Below, one piece after another: positions 63,962 to 64,000 of a stretch of DNA of 64,000 nt. The translations under genes and the position numbers were made by a program. The DNA is taken from positions 417,945 to 481,944 of the forward strand of contig KK211387.1 in the NCBI GenBank assembly GCA_000622025.1. The letters are read 5' to 3'. Numbering within the stretch: position 1 is the stretch's first letter; each line of letters opens with the position of its first letter. The notes beneath the pieces are model-generated. The model was not told the DNA's origin, searched no databases, and worked only from the letters and a program-made list of their open reading frames with translations. This DNA comes from Lachnospiraceae bacterium AD3010. Lineage in GTDB: Bacteria > Bacillota > Clostridia > Lachnospirales > Lachnospiraceae.

Positions 63962-64000
63962 TTTACTTATGACTCCTTTCATAGTGTCAAAATAAAATTT

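Overview
This window looks like a chromosomal stretch from a low-to-mid GC anaerobic Firmicute, most likely a Lachnospiraceae (Butyrivibrio/Oribacterium-like gut or rumen clostridium). The basis is the PASTA kinase/PP2C pair in the rsmB-rlmN-rsgA-rpe block, purine-rich AGGAGG-type ribosome binding sites, YesM/YesN two-component pairs, sugar ABC loci without their own ATPase, and abundant c-di-GMP proteins. The genus is inference. No rRNA, tRNA, CRISPR array or transposase was seen.

Layout. (1) 1-12942: core housekeeping: rsmB (5' end outside the window), rlmN, PP2C phosphatase, PASTA kinase, rsgA, rpe, an FAD oxidoreductase, gpmI, secG, rnr, smpB. (2) 12943-20400: a repeat-rich, decayed accessory island lying between smpB and its partner RNA gene ssrA. 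It holds an exact 63-bp-period hairpin array, a nuclease-like gene stopped by an in-frame TGA at its catalytic motif, a 50-codon ORF, a GMP synthase lacking its amidotransferase domain, DUF805 and truncated membrane genes, two ~155-bp direct repeats, a frameshifted methyltransferase-STAS fusion, a 234-bp element with 27-bp perfect inverted ends, a BASS transporter and an acyltransferase stub. (3) 20459-21591: tmRNA with promoter and terminator, then a LuxR-type HTH gene and a membrane gene. (4) 21761-30001: LacI-regulated sugar locus (BadF-type kinase, GH4 alpha-galactosidase, ABC importer, AgaS-type SIS enzyme). (5) 30017-38188: second sugar locus (GH31, ABC importer, YesM/YesN). (6) 38258-55888: signalling and envelope region: chemoreceptor, three EAL proteins, one GGDEF cyclase, minCDE, three glycosyltransferases, NSS symporter. 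(7) 55923-63961: a minus-strand operon matching the E. coli ygeW-ygeX-ygeY-hyuA-yqeA gene set of anaerobic purine/urate breakdown, followed by an aldo/keto reductase-ferredoxin fusion.

How it fits together. RNase R, SmpB and tmRNA form the trans-translation rescue module, here split by the island. The two sugar loci import oligosaccharides, cleave alpha-linked residues and feed phosphorylated sugars inward. The final operon plausibly makes and degrades 2,3-diaminopropionate and carbamoyl intermediates, ending with ATP from carbamoyl phosphate through carbamate kinase.

A second layer runs through the window: at least two families of short palindromic intergenic repeats (one related to GATTCTTCGCTTCGCTCAGA, one to GTCACTTGCGGAACCGCAAG) sit at gene ends and operon junctions, often expanded in tandem. 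In two places the last codons and stop codon of a gene (smpB; a sugar permease) are themselves tandemly triplicated.
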